A stretch of DNA of 64,000 bases from Sodiomyces alkalinus F11 (Eukaryota; Ascomycota; Sordariomycetes; Glomerellales; Plectosphaerellaceae). The position numbers and the translations under genes are program-made. Shown piece by piece: positions 12,601 through 24,036 of the stretch (within the stretch, counting starts at the first letter, position 1; every line of letters starts with the position of its first letter). The stretch lies in contig NW_021167087.1 of assembly GCF_003711515.1 (NCBI RefSeq), positions 1,360,799-1,424,798 on the forward strand, given 5' to 3'. Below the pieces are notes generated by a model. It saw only the letters and a program-made list of their open reading frames with translations. It searched no databases and had not been told where the DNA came from.

Positions 12601-13404
12601 ATGAAGCCCACACACACAACCTTGGCCCTAGCAGCCGCCCTCCTCACCACCCTCGCCAGCGCCGCCGACACCGCGCAACGAACCCACCACCACAAACCCC
12701 CCACCGGCGCCGTCTCCGCCTCCTCGCTGCTGCTCAGCCGCCAATCCGAGTGCGGCGTCACGGACCAAGTCTGCGACGCGGACTACTGCATCCCCTCCTC
12801 CGCAGACTGCTGCGACGAGGGCTTCGGAGGCTACTGCGAGCTCGGCACCTACTGCGACGGCGGCGGCTGCTGCCCCACCGGCAGCACCTGCGAGGGGGAC
12901 CCCGTCGGGTGCGGCGACGACGACTACGTCGAGTGCGGCGACTACTGCCTCGAACCAGACATGAGCTGCTGCGACGGCGGCTTGTACGCTTGCATGGCCG
13001 GGACGGTGTGCGTCGGCGATGGCTTTTGCAGCTACCCCGATGAAGATGAAGATGAGGATACTGTGACGGCTCCTGGGCCTGCTCCCACTTCCCCCGCCGA
13101 AGACGACGACGAGGACGACGACGACGACGAGGACGAGGACGAGGACGAGGACGCCCCGTCTCCTACTTTCACGCGGGCTGTCGAGCCCACTGATGGGCCT
13201 GGCGTAGATGACGACGAGACTGATACCGATGATGGCAACAGCAACTCCAACGACGACGATGATGATGACGAAGACACTGAACAAGGCTCGCGTGAAGGCA
13301 TCCTCGGCAATGGCAATTTGCCTGGCTCCTCCGCAGCGGGACTTCGTCTTGATGCTACTACTCTGGTGGCTGGTCTGTTGGCCGGTGCTCGGTTCCTTCT
13401 CTAA
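12601..13404 (+). CDS. Secreted cysteine-rich protein, probably GPI-anchored
   Basis: A 267-residue single-exon product. Residues 1-22 form a signal peptide (LALAAALLTTLASA). Residues about 50-143 hold 18 Cys, with several CC pairs (DCCDEGF, GCCPTG, SCCDGG) typical of small disulfide-rich extracellular fungal domains. Then follows a very acidic, Ser/Thr/Pro-containing stalk with long Asp/Glu runs (about 145-230), and a C-terminal hydrophobic tail (TTLVAGLLAGARFLL) preceded by small residues, fitting a GPI signal. The Cys spacing resembles fungal hypothetical proteins of unknown function. It may be a wall or surface protein; I assign no activity. The codons are rich in G and C, like the neighbours. 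Confidence 0.85.
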   Translation: MKPTHTTLALAAALLTTLASAADTAQRTHHHKPPTGAVSASSLLLSRQSECGVTDQVCDADYCIPSSADCCDEGFGGYCELGTYCDGGGCCPTGSTCEGDPVGCGDDDYVECGDYCLEPDMSCCDGGLYACMAGTVCVGDGFCSYPDEDEDEDTVTAPGPAPTSPAEDDDEDDDDDEDEDEDEDAPSPTFTRAVEPTDGPGVDDDETDTDDGNSNSNDDDDDDEDTEQGSREGILGNGNLPGSSAAGLRLDATTLVAGLLAGARFLL

Positions 13405-14152
13405 ATTCCCAAGATACGTACGCATGGATGGGCTGCATTGGGAGGGATCGAAGCCGTCATTGTCGACGGCGTCTGAGAACAGGACTCGATTATAACATGT
13501 TTATTTGTACATACTTTTCAACAGGATACCTACATTACTTTAATCTTGAAAGTCAATGTTTGGCTTCTACTTGCTTGTCGTATTGTCCGGAAAGTAATGT
13601 AATGGAGTTGGGGGCGTCGGTCATGAAGGCGGCTGCTGGCCACCTTGGTAAGTAGACATCAGGCCTACTCATTGCCCGGTATAACAGACTCGATAAAGAC
13701 CAGCTTCGATAAACACCTTGTTCTCCTGCAAGATAAACAATGTTCATTAATTTGACCAGCTACCACTGTCATCTATTTACTGTGGGCACTTCAAGATCAG
13801 GGACCGATATCTTTCTGTTCCCCTTTTCCCCCTAGCCGCGAAGAGTCCAGCTGATGCGTTTTTCTTTCCCCGGACCCGACTAGGTAGAGAGTAAACCGAC
13901 TTGAGACTTTTCAAGCTTTCCACTGACAAAATAGAAACCTGCCAACTCCTCGCTGAAAATTGGTGTTTGTGAACCATGGAAGTAGAGGGAAGCATGTCCC
14001 CCAAGACCACTGGGAGAGGGGGGTGTAAAAGTAATAACCAGGGGGGCAAGAAATAAAAGGAAAAGGACAAGATAACGAACAAAAAAAGACGAAGAAAAAA
14101 ATCCATCATGGATCGTCAAATCCGAATGTTACACTCTCATCGTAACCCATCC
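13405..14152. other. Intergenic, convergent 3' ends
   Basis: 3' flanks of the cysteine-rich protein gene and the flavoprotein-fusion gene. No frame looks coding. Confidence 0.55.
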
Positions 14153-14823
14153 TCATAGACACTTGGTGCGCATCCATTCCACACTGCGCGAACCCAGGTT
14201 GAGCCCGTTGCGCGCCCACCACTTACGCACCCGCTCCTGGTCCCCAATACTATCCTCCAGCGCCTCCTCAATAACGCAAGGACGATACTCGACGCGGTGC
14301 CGCCGGCCATCCATGCCCTCCAGCTCGCCGTGCGCGAAGCCGCGCCACCACTCCAGGACGTCGATGTGCTGGTGGATGGTAGGCTGGATGAGGACGTCGG
14401 CGTCGAAGACCATCTTATCGTCCCCCTTGAGCTGGCGCCACGCCTCGAGCACCTCGACGCGGCCCCAGCGGCTCGCCAACTTGGCCACGCTGTCGCCGTG
14501 GCCGACGGGGATGCCCGAGGCGACCCACCAGCGGATCACGGCGACCTGGCCGTGCTGCGCCGCCCACAGGAGCGATTTGCCCGGGCGGAGCACGATGCGA
14601 TCGTCCTGGGCGGCGGCGTCGCGCCACCACTCCAGCACCAGGAGGTGGCCTTTCCCCGAGGCCTGCTCGAGAGCCGCCTCGGTGAAGACGAGGGGCAGGC
14701 CGGAGCGGCGCCACCACCAGTCGAGCACGTGGACGAAGCCGTTCTTGGAGGCGCCGTCCATGGCCTCTGCGTCGTAGAGGTGCGACAGGTCGTCGTTGTT
14801 GCAGTCGTTGTTGCTGCTGCTGC

Positions 14824-14857
<34 letters not shown>

Positions 14858-16261
14858 ATTATTCTTGGCGCTGGTGCCGGCGCGGTTTCGGGTGTCGGAT
14901 CTTGTATTGGTTCTTGTGCTCGTGCCCGTCTTGGTGCTGGCACTGGCGTCGACGCTGGCGCTGATACTGGCGCTGGGTCGTGCTTCACGGTAGATGCGCG
15001 ACCCCCTCCAGTAGTCGAGGACGTCCGGGCGGCCGTAGTAGGCCGAGGCCTTGGTCGGGAGGACTTTGCCTTCGAAGGCCTTGTAGAGGTCGGGGCGGTT
15101 GGCCTCCATCCACGAGAGGACTTCGATGAGGGAGAAGCGTATGATCAGTTTGACGACGAGATAGGGGAGGTCGTGGAAGTTGGAAGGCGATTGCAGGAGC
15201 TTCTTGCAGATGGACGGGGTGTCGCAGGTCAGAACAACCCACTCGAGCTCGTGTTCGTAGACTTTGAGCGGGTCGTTGGGGTTTTTGGGGGTACGGGACC
15301 ACGGCTGCGGCATGGCAAGGCTGGTGTAGATGCCGAGGGCCTGGGCCAGCTCCCAGTCTTGGGTGAACTCGAGGATGATGGTCCAGATTTCCGGGGGCAG
15401 CTTGGAGTTCACCTTGGGCGTGCCGGAGAAGAAGAGGCCGAGGTTTTGGCTGACGACGTCGACGTCGCGGCCGAGGCCCATGAGGTCGGCCTGATTTTTG
15501 ATGATGCTGAGTACGTCGTTGAAACCAGACCAGTCGACGTTTCGCTTGGGGGATTTGGGATCGTCGTTATAGGTCCAGAGAATGGGCGGCATGGGACGGA
15601 TCCAATGACACTTGCGGTGGATCTTGCTCATGTGGCGCTTGGTGACTGGGTTCTTCCACATGTGGGTGCTCATGCCGGGTATGAAGAGTATCTTGTTCGA
15701 GACATCCCAGCCCCGGAGGACCTCAAGCAGAAAGGTATCGGCTATACCGGCCAGCATCTTCGCGATGGTATCAGCATCGATCGGGGCGAGGACCATGAGG
15801 TCGGCCCACTCGACGAGTTCGAAGGCCTGTTGTCGGTAAAAGTCGACGTCGCGGGCGGCTTCGGAGGCGGTGGCGCCGCACTCGGTGGTTGGTAGGCAGC
15901 TCATGGGCCGGTTGGGGATGACGACGACAGTTTGGCTGAGACGGGGTATGACGTCGTCGACTATGGCGCGCATCTCGAAGGAGGAGTTTTTCGAAAGGCG
16001 GACAACGAGAGCGTTGGCCCAGGATGTATCGCGGGGACCAGTAGCGGCGACGAGAAGATGAAGTTTGCGATCGCGAGGCTTGAAGTGGAGGGACGACGAA
16101 GAGGAGTTGCTCCTCTTCAGATGGAGGAGCATATCGCTGGGGGAATCCATCGCTGCATACCTGCTTCGGCGCACGGTAACGATAAGGGATGGATGGTCGG
16201 TTGGGCTGTAGCAAAGGTGCGGAACAGAGAAATTATCTGGACGGTCGTACGATGCGGACAA
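14153..16261 (-). CDS. Flavoprotein (HFCD-type) / F-box-like / ankyrin-like fusion protein
   Basis: A 702-residue single-exon frame. Residues about 65-265 match the FMN-binding flavoprotein fold of phosphopantothenoylcysteine decarboxylase and Hal3/Sis2: KLHLLVAATG, then EWADLMVLAPIDADTIAKMLAG, then PGMSTHMWKNPVTKRH. The active-site His expected in HIELxxWAD reads Ala (A146 in AFELVEWAD). The Asn of PxMNxxMW reads Ser (S198). Decarboxylase activity is therefore doubtful. Residues about 286-320 (SKLPPEIWTIILEFTQDWE) look F-box-like. Residues about 330-690 hold repeats of the type VLDWWWRRSG / LVLEWWRDAA / VLEWWRGFA, an ankyrin-like array known from fungal proteins, broken by a Ser/Asn-rich linker at about 440-490. 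An alternative start is M38 (codon at 16150). Role unknown; possibly a regulatory flavin-binding adaptor. Confidence 0.8.
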
Positions 16262-17141
16262 GAGGTCGTAGAGATATAGTCTCGAGGGGAGCGGAGGTCA
16301 TTCGGAAGCTGGGAAGATAGCAGAGGACTACCTAATGATGCCGTAACCGTATAGATATGCAGGGAGTTTGGTTGGGTGGGATGTGCCAAGGTTCGTTCGT
16401 CCTCGCGTGCAAAGAAAAGAAAGAACAATATAGAAAGAACGAAAAGGCGGTGCAAATAATGGACAGGTGGTAATAAGGTAAAGAGGCAAGTAGAAAGATC
16501 GGGTGTACCTTAGTGTCAAGTCGGTCAGAAGAGATAAGGGTCAGTCGGTGAAGGGGGATGATGCGTTGGGTACCTTAGGTTTGCGTCTTGCATTTTCGCC
16601 TTTTTGCCGTTGTACACGTACCTACTTTTGGGCATTTGCCCTTTGCTTGCCATACGTAGTTGGATCCACCCGGGAGTCTCCACCCGGATGGCAGGGAAGC
16701 ACCATCCTTACGTAAGCTGGAGACCTGTCAGTCCAATTGAAATCGTGCCATCACAGTGATGACATCCTCGGGTTCAGAGAAGTTGCTCACCGCTTTCCGT
16801 CAGCGGATAATGGAACTCCACTGTGTCTGGCATTATCGGCAGTTTTTGAATATTTTTATTTTATTTTATTTTTGTTTTTATTTTTTAGGTAAACATCTTG
16901 GGTTGAGCAGAGCAGGTACAGATACATTAACCGGCCAAACTCTTCTATTACCAATGCTTTACATGCGTCTCCAAGTATTATGATTTGAAGATACTAACGG
17001 GAACGTAAACAGTCTGCAGACGACTGAACATCAAAGGCCCAACCAAACCTTTACTCAGGATCATGATACCATCATATCATCGCATCGGTACAGGGTACTG
17101 TATAAACGATATGCAACTCATGATGAAACAGGGACTTGAGG
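16262..17141. other. Intergenic, up to the transposon target site
   Basis: Upstream flank of the flavoprotein-fusion gene. It has two TACCTTAG-type motifs (16506-16513 and about 16570-16580) and a T-rich stretch near 16850-16890. No supported gene. Confidence 0.55.
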
Positions 17142-17146
17142 GAGAT

Positions 17147-17344
17147 TGTTGAATTAACGGGAGCGTGCTTACAGGGAGCGTTAATTCAGGAAATGTATAA
17201 TTATATTATCTATAAAAGAGAAAGAAAAAGGGGGCGGGTATACGTGTCCTGAATATATCTACCACCTTCTAAGCGAGGATAGTGGGGCACCTCTAACTAA
17301 TAGGAGAGCACTATACCGTGGCTCACGTGATAGAATATAATACA
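17147..17344 (-). repeat. 3' LTR of Copia copy 1
   Basis: 198 bp. It differs from the 5' LTR by nine substitutions, all C/T or G/A in CpA/TpG context, plus a 2-bp indel near the end. It contains a CACGTGA motif and is preceded on the minus strand by a polypurine tract. Confidence 0.95.
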
Positions 17345-17350
17345 CCCCCT
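17345..17350 (-). other. Polypurine tract of Copia copy 1
   Basis: The minus strand reads TTAGGGGG directly before the TG of the 3' LTR, the position from which plus-strand DNA synthesis is primed. The second copy has the same tract at 51408-51413. Confidence 0.75.
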
Positions 17351-17819
17351 AATTATTACGCCGTGATTAGCGGAACGATTACTTAGCCTAACCTTAACCT
17401 AGCCTTATTTTTAACCTTAAAATAGCCTTAAAGGGTCGTGTAATACCCTTAATATCGAGTTAAAAGGCAGGAATAAAAGCTATAAAATAGTAAAGAATAA
17501 TAATAATAGTAGTAAATAATAAAGGAAAAGTACTATTAATAGCAGTAGTAAATAGGTGATAGTAAAGCCTCCCGTAGATAAATTAAAGGCGTTATACCAG
17601 TGTTTTGGAGCTTTTGGATCCTCCCTCTTATAACTTCTCGTTCCGTTGTTTCTTAAGGAATTTTAACGATTTTTAAACTAAAATTTTCCGATTTTTCTAA
17701 ATAACAGCAACAAAAACAACAACAACATCGATATAGTAAGTATCGGAGCTTTATTTTCAGTGGCGCGTGCTAACTGGTAGCGTCGTTTAGGCTCCCCCCA
17801 CCCTCTCGGCCGTCACCCG

Positions 17820-18700
17820 TGCCGCGGCAGCTAAGAAAGCCTCGGCCAATAGTATAAAGAAGACTAAGGGCAAAGCCGGCACTAAGAAGGGTGCTTCTAT
17901 AAGTTATTTCCGAGCGTTAGTCTACGATATCTCTGCTCTATTCTAAGCTAACTCCTTAAAAAACTGCTAAGAGCAGTAATAATAATAATAAGGATACCGA
18001 GGATAATTTTATTCCGGTTCTATTTAATCCGCCCTGCCTAGAATACGTAAAGGGTATTTATTCGGGGAATAGCGCTCGTTTAATTACTATGTTTCCGTTC
18101 CTGGCCGCTCCTATCGCTGCCAAAAGTGCAAGGATAGAAACCACATATACCACCCTCTATAAGTTCTTACCCCCTATCTAAGGCGCTTTACGATCGTGAT
18201 CGTGTGCTTTATTTTGTATTAGCTCGAAGATATATACGCTATTAAGCTTTACGACCGCTAACCTATACTTATAGTTTTGCTAGCCTTATCTTTTTAATTA
18301 AAATTCTTTTTAACTATGTTATAGTCCGTAAGATTAATAAGGACTCTAACGACGACGATAAGAAGGTGCGTTTTTCGCTGTATTTCTAAAGTTAAATACT
18401 CTGACTGACTAGTTTCGCGCAGTTCTTCGCTAAACTTAAGTAAACGGTGAAGTTTATAATTAAACTAATAGAGGACGAGGATAACAAGAACTTCTTCCGT
18501 AAGGAAGAACTTAAGGGAGCATTAAACCAGCTTCCTACTACTGCCTCGGGTAGTAATTCCACCTCCTAGCTCGCGGGGGTTATAATAGAGATTTTACGGG
18601 AAAATGGCTTTATTATTACTCCTCCGGCTGGAGGAAATAGTGTGGTGGCTGGCGTATCTGGTGCGTAAGTCAGTGCTCCGGATAGAGCCGATAAAGCTTA
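17820..18700 (+). pseudogene. Extra frame antisense to pol in Copia copy 1, Zn-finger-like, degraded
   Basis: Plus-strand frames between the 3' LTR and pol read as protein-like despite RIP stops. First comes a basic segment (AKKASANSIKKTKGKAGTKK), then PPCLEY(C)VKGIYSG, then RSYRCQKCKDRNHIY, then a helical, charged part (IEDEDNKNFFRKEELKGAL) and ILRENGFIITPP. Copy 2 preserves the same peptides at the matching place. Read together, the Cys pattern is CX2C ... CX2CX6(C), with several Cys changed to Tyr (TGC to TAC) by RIP. Copy 1 has one base deleted relative to copy 2 between the two Cys pairs. It is not part of gag-pol, since it lies on the other strand. Function unknown. Confidence 0.55.
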
Positions 18701-18985
18701 GTAACTTGGCTAGTATGCTTCTTTGGTGTTTTAGGATTTGCTTTTGGGTTTTGGAATAGTGTTTTGGCATTAAGATAACTATACCCTCCTACTTTTTACT
18801 GAATTAACTAAACCGCCGGCTTGCTATACGCCTAAGGCGCAGGAATTTCGACTTTAACTGCTTCTTTCCACCCCCTTCGTGCACTGATTATATTAAGATA
18901 TACTCGGAAGTTCTCGAATTTTTATCGTGGAAGTGCTTTTATTAATCCGTCCGCTAGTATTAAATTCGTAGTAAGATATACGACT

Positions 18986-19640
18986 NNNNNNNNNNNNNNN
19001 NNNNNNNNNNNNNNNNNNNNNNNNNNNNNNNNNNNNNNNNNNNNNNNNNNNNNNNNNNNNNNNNNNNNNNNNNNNNNNNNNNNNNNNNNNNNNNNNNNNN
19101 NNNNNNNNNNNNNNNNNNNNNNNNNNNNNNNNNNNNNNNNNNNNNNNNNNNNNNNNNNNNNNNNNNNNNNNNNNNNNNNNNNNNNNNNNNNNNNNNNNNN
19201 NNNNNNNNNNNNNNNNNNNNNNNNNNNNNNNNNNNNNNNNNNNNNNNNNNNNNNNNNNNNNNNNNNNNNNNNNNNNNNNNNNNNNNNNNNNNNNNNNNNN
19301 NNNNNNNNNNNNNNNNNNNNNNNNNNNNNNNNNNNNNNNNNNNNNNNNNNNNNNNNNNNNNNNNNNNNNNNNNNNNNNNNNNNNNNNNNNNNNNNNNNNN
19401 NNNNNNNNNNNNNNNNNNNNNNNNNNNNNNNNNNNNNNNNNNNNNNNNNNNNNNNNNNNNNNNNNNNNNNNNNNNNNNNNNNNNNNNNNNNNNNNNNNNN
19501 NNNNNNNNNNNNNNNNNNNNNNNNNNNNNNNNNNNNNNNNNNNNNNNNNNNNNNNNNNNNNNNNNNNNNNNNNNNNNNNNNNNNNNNNNNNNNNNNNNNN
19601 NNNNNNNNNNNNNNNNNNNNNNNNNNNNNNNNNNNNNNNN
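18986..19640. other. Assembly gap (655 N) inside Copia copy 1
   Basis: A run of N. By alignment with copy 2 it replaces the end of reverse transcriptase and the RNase H domain. The flanks match 53042 and 61406 of copy 2. Confidence 0.98.
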
Positions 19641-22250
19641 ACTATCTCTATAAAATAATATAAGAATATCGTCTATAAAGAAGATAACGAATACGTTTTA
19701 AGCCTTAGTATAGAATAGGCACGGTTCTTCTTTACTAGCCTTTATCCCTAAGTCTATTAGGGTGGCCGTGAAGGTCTGGAACTATAGTCTAGGCGAGTCG
19801 CGTAGTCTATATAGTGCTTTATCGAGCTCTACGCACTTATCTGGCTACTTAAATCTATCGGGAAGTTCGTATATAACGGGCGTTCCTGTTTTACTCCTTT
19901 AGGCGTTAACGAAGGCGTTAACGATATTAAGTTACTTAATTTCTAGATTAAACTAAGTAGCTAGGGCTATAATAATACGAAAAGATCGTGTAGCGAGCGT
20001 TACTATATAGGTTCTTTTAATTATTAAGCTCTGCTATAAGTCCCCTCGAATATATAAGCGTGCCTTATATCGTTTAAGATATCCGTCTTAGTTAAACTTA
20101 TAGGTAAAAACCTACTTCAACGGAAAAGGCTTTAACTTCGTCTCTAAGCGCTTAATTTCTCTTTATATACGTTTCTTAATTAGCTTATTTACCTCCTTCT
20201 ACGCGGTTTCCTTAAACCGTTCACGTATCGGGTAGTTAATAAGCTCCTATTAGTACCTTAGTATAGCCTTTAGATAGTCGTGATAAACCCTACCGTCGAT
20301 TAAGGGCTTCGGTGATGTTATAGCCTCTCTTTTTGTATTTAAACGAGTATTTATTTTAGTATCGGCTACTCCGAGGATTATTAAATTAAAGGTTAGAAGC
20401 CCTTCTAGCCCGTCCTAGCGCTCTTTTTATTAATTAGATAAGAAAAAGGTATAAGTTAAAGGTATATCTAGCTCTACCTAATATATCCGTGGATTAACCC
20501 AAATAGTCTTTCCTTAAGCACGGCGATCGGTGATTTTTACGCTAGCACGCGTTACTTCCTTTATTAGTATACTCTTTTTCCTTTAGTAGGCGGTCACCTT
20601 AGGGGTTAGTCGGATAGGTGGTCTGGATCTGGACGCTATAGTACGGCTAGTGCTATAGTACGGATTAGGGGTAGTTAGTCCCTATACTATCGCCTACGTA
20701 CTCCTTTCTATAGTTAAAATCGTCGAAGTGTCTATATTAAGCTCTAGTATATATAATCCTAGCGTGTCGGTTATAGTATTTTCTTAGGTGGCCGCTCTAT
20801 TATCTTATTAGTCGGAAGAATTATTAATTAAGAGTTCCTCCGAAGACTACGGCTCTACGCTTATAACCTAAAGATTCCTACTCTAAGAATTAAGTATTAC
20901 GCGTGGGGTTTAAAGTCCTATTACGGGCGGTTCGGGTATATTAGGTGAATTTAGTAGTGGCGATAAAACGTTTAATTTAGCCTCTACTACTCTTACCCCC
21001 GAGTTCGAACCCGTGGACTATACTTATTCTCTAAAAGGTATACTATCAATTAATCTACCCGGAGGGTAAGCCTATAGGATAAAGTCATTATCTTTATTTT
21101 CTTATATTTCGTAAGTTATAAGCTAGTTCCTTACCTTAGGCTCTAGGATCTATTCTACTTCTTCGAGCTATAGTTTATAAAATAACTACTCGTTAAATTA
21201 TATATTACGCGTTATAATAACCTTCTAAAGCTATAGAATCTATACTCGGTAAATATTATAGGTAATATAACCTATAAGATACCTAATATATCCCTTTAGT
21301 TAAACCTTATATAGTTTCCTATTCCTCTTAGTCTCCCTATCCCTCGCTATTAGATAGGCGCGGCAGCTATAGGTATAAATACTACTCTAATTAGGGCGTA
21401 GGTCGGCTATATACTCTCTTATTAGAATCAGCGTATTCTTTCTAAACTATAAGTCGAGGATTTCTACTGGGGATTTCTATCCGTGTCTTTATAAGGGACT
21501 TATATTATATAATAACGCTGCCGATTTAGTACTCTCTGGCTATTTATCTAGTGGAATTCCTGCTCTATTCAGTATAGCGTTAGACTTTATAATAATCAGT
21601 TAACCGGCTTTCTCGCTGCCTCCGTTCGGTTTATAGGTATATAGCGGTGCTATTTCTATCTTAATCCCTTAACTGCTCGCCTATAGCTGGGTTATTTAAT
21701 CCCCTGCTAGGTTAACGATCGAGGGCTTATTATTACTGCGTATCTTATAAATATATAAAGTGAATTACCGGTTAACCTATCGTTCGAACGCTTAAAGCGC
21801 GTTATAGAGCGTAACGCTGTTTTTCGAAGCTAAAGGTAGTATATAGATTTAGCCGCTATATTCGTCCTTTATTATAAGAAGATATCGTATACCGTTATAG
21901 CTTTTAGGTAGCTCTTAAAGATTCTAATAAATACGCTAAAACGGTTATAGGGAGCGGTGTTCTAACGTGTATCGAGATATAACTTAACGTGCCTAGGTTC
22001 GGGAGTATATCTTATAGTCTATCCGCTTAGTTCCCTTAAATAACACGTTCCTAGCGTTACGAACTAATACTCGTAAAGCGCTTAGTCTAAGATAGCCTAC
22101 TCTTAAGTGCTATAACTATTCTTCGTTAACTCGTGGACGCGGAGGGTTACGGGTAGGTCGGTAATATCGCTAAGCTCTTATTAGTCGATTAACTACTATA
22201 ACTAGTATATATTAATAGTCGTAATTAATCGGAATAATACTATATAGTAT
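19641..22250 (-). pseudogene. Copia copy 1 pol: integrase and reverse transcriptase remains
   Basis: On the minus strand, around 21600-21830, the integrase core reads FER(W)VNR(Q)FTLYIYKIRSNN followed by APLYTYKPNGGSEKAG, the family's RSDNEP ... APxTxxQNGGAER segment. Around 19640-19870 reverse transcriptase reads ALYRLRDSPRL(W)FQT, then SKEEPCLFYTKA, then FFIDDILIL, the YVDD active-site box (read here as FIDD). Residues in brackets are stop codons that RIP created from TGG or CAG. The coding capacity is destroyed. Confidence 0.88.
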
Positions 22251-24036
22251 CGGTTAGAATCACGAATAAGAAGAAGAAGATAAAATTAGCTTATACTAAA
22301 GGATAGTTATATTAAAGCGTCAAAGCAGCTTTAATAAGACTACGCTCTTCTCCGCCGTTCTAAAGCGTAACGAGTAGTTATATCCCGAATACTAGATCCT
22401 AACCTTATATAATAGAGCTTCCGATATAATATTCGTGTGAAATCTCTCTACGACGACTATATCGTTAAGCTCTAAGTTAGCTTTCGGAGTACTTAGAGGT
22501 CTATTAAGGATTCCTTTAAGAAGCCGTTTACCTTTGCTAATAATCGGAAAGTCGGTTATACCGGATTCGATGGATCCTTTTATAGGAACGAAGGAACTTA
22601 GAATAAGTAGGTCGATTAAGTTAATAAGGTAAGTTATACCGTAATTATTAAGAAGAGTGCTTTATAAGAGCGGGTAAAGGCCTAGTCGGAGCGCGGCGTA
22701 GATTCTAGGGACCTCTTCTATAGTATAGATAAGGGCGGGATCCAGGATAATTATAATAACCTTCCTAGGATACCTATCTCCCTTACCACTACCGCTCTCC
22801 GAGCTTTCCTATCCCTTTTTCGACAGTTTTTCGCGTAAGCTCTTCCACTTTAGGAGCTTAATCTCTTTCCGTATCTCCTCACACCACTTATTATTAAGGT
22901 AGGTATTAGACCTCTGCTCGTATTTTCCGGTTAAAGCGTACTCCAGCTTATTATAGTGCTCTGGCTTCTAAGTATACTCGCGTCGATAGGGGTAATTAGT
23001 GCTCTTTTTCTTAGGCTTCTTTCCGCCTTCGTTATTATCTAAGCGGTCTCCTAGGGTCACGTAAACGCTATAGCGCGTGCCGTCTATAGTTAGAGCGCTT
23101 ATAATAGCGTTAAACTCGCGGCCGTATATTAGAAGATCGGAAATCTTATCTCCGCGGACCTCTTTTATTACTAGCTCCTAAAGCTTAGTTTCTGCCTAAA
23201 TAGACGTAAACTTCTATCTAACTACTATAAAGAAGTTCTGAATAGTAGTAGGTCCTTTAATCTCGGCTATCTTTTACTAATATACGCGTCTAATAAGGGT
23301 ATTCCACTCCGTATACTATATAGCCACTTTAGTGTTAGCTCGACGAGCGTCTTATAGATACTTTTTATATACTCGTCTTATCTCTTCCTTCGTGTGAATA
23401 CTACTTAGAGCGAAGCTACTCTTAAGTTCTTTTATTAAGTGGCATAACGTAAAGTGTCTATTTTATTTTTCCCTATTATAGCCGGGATATCTCTTAATAG
23501 CTTCTTCGATAGCCTATTAATAAGTAAAGGTCTCCACGGTGGTTTTAAGCAGTTAATTAGCCTTATCGAGCGCCTTAATAAGGCGACCGAGCTTTTAATT
23601 CTAGGCTATAGTCTACTAATTCTCGATTTCGGCGAGGCGTATAAGCTCCTACGTCGAGGGCACGATAGTATCGTCGCCCTTACCTTAGGAATACTATTCG
23701 CGTAGTTAATCCAGGGATTTAGGTATAATATACTTAGGACAGTTATCTAGCTAATCCTTTTAGCTAGGATCAAGTAGTGCCTAGACCTCTATCCCTTACG
23801 TATACGACTGGATATAGAAGATCTAATTGGCCTATTACCGCGTGGATTTAAGGCGCGGGATACCGAGCGCTTTAGCCGTGATCTCGAGCTTATTCGATAT
23901 AGTATCGAGTAAGGGTTTAGCGAATAAGAGCTTATTATTAGGAGAGAGAGTATAGGAGGGCTCCGTAATACTATAGAAGTATATAAAAATAAACGTAGAT
24001 AATAGATTAGCAGGAAGTTACTGGTTACTACTACTA

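Noticed and set aside
12628..13425. 265-codon minus-strand frame with valine-rich runs
   Set aside because: Reverse of the Asp/Glu-coding stretch of the cysteine-rich protein; Val runs mirror GAC/GAT triplets.
14297..15895. 532-codon open frame on the plus strand
   Set aside because: It lies wholly antisense to the flavoprotein-fusion gene. Its Gly/Ala/Val/Asp-rich composition is what the opposite strand of a GC-rich gene gives, and no domain is recognisable.
23454..23705. 83-codon open frame in the transposon
   Set aside because: Only a chance stop-free stretch in RIP-mutated DNA, on the strand opposite to gag-pol.
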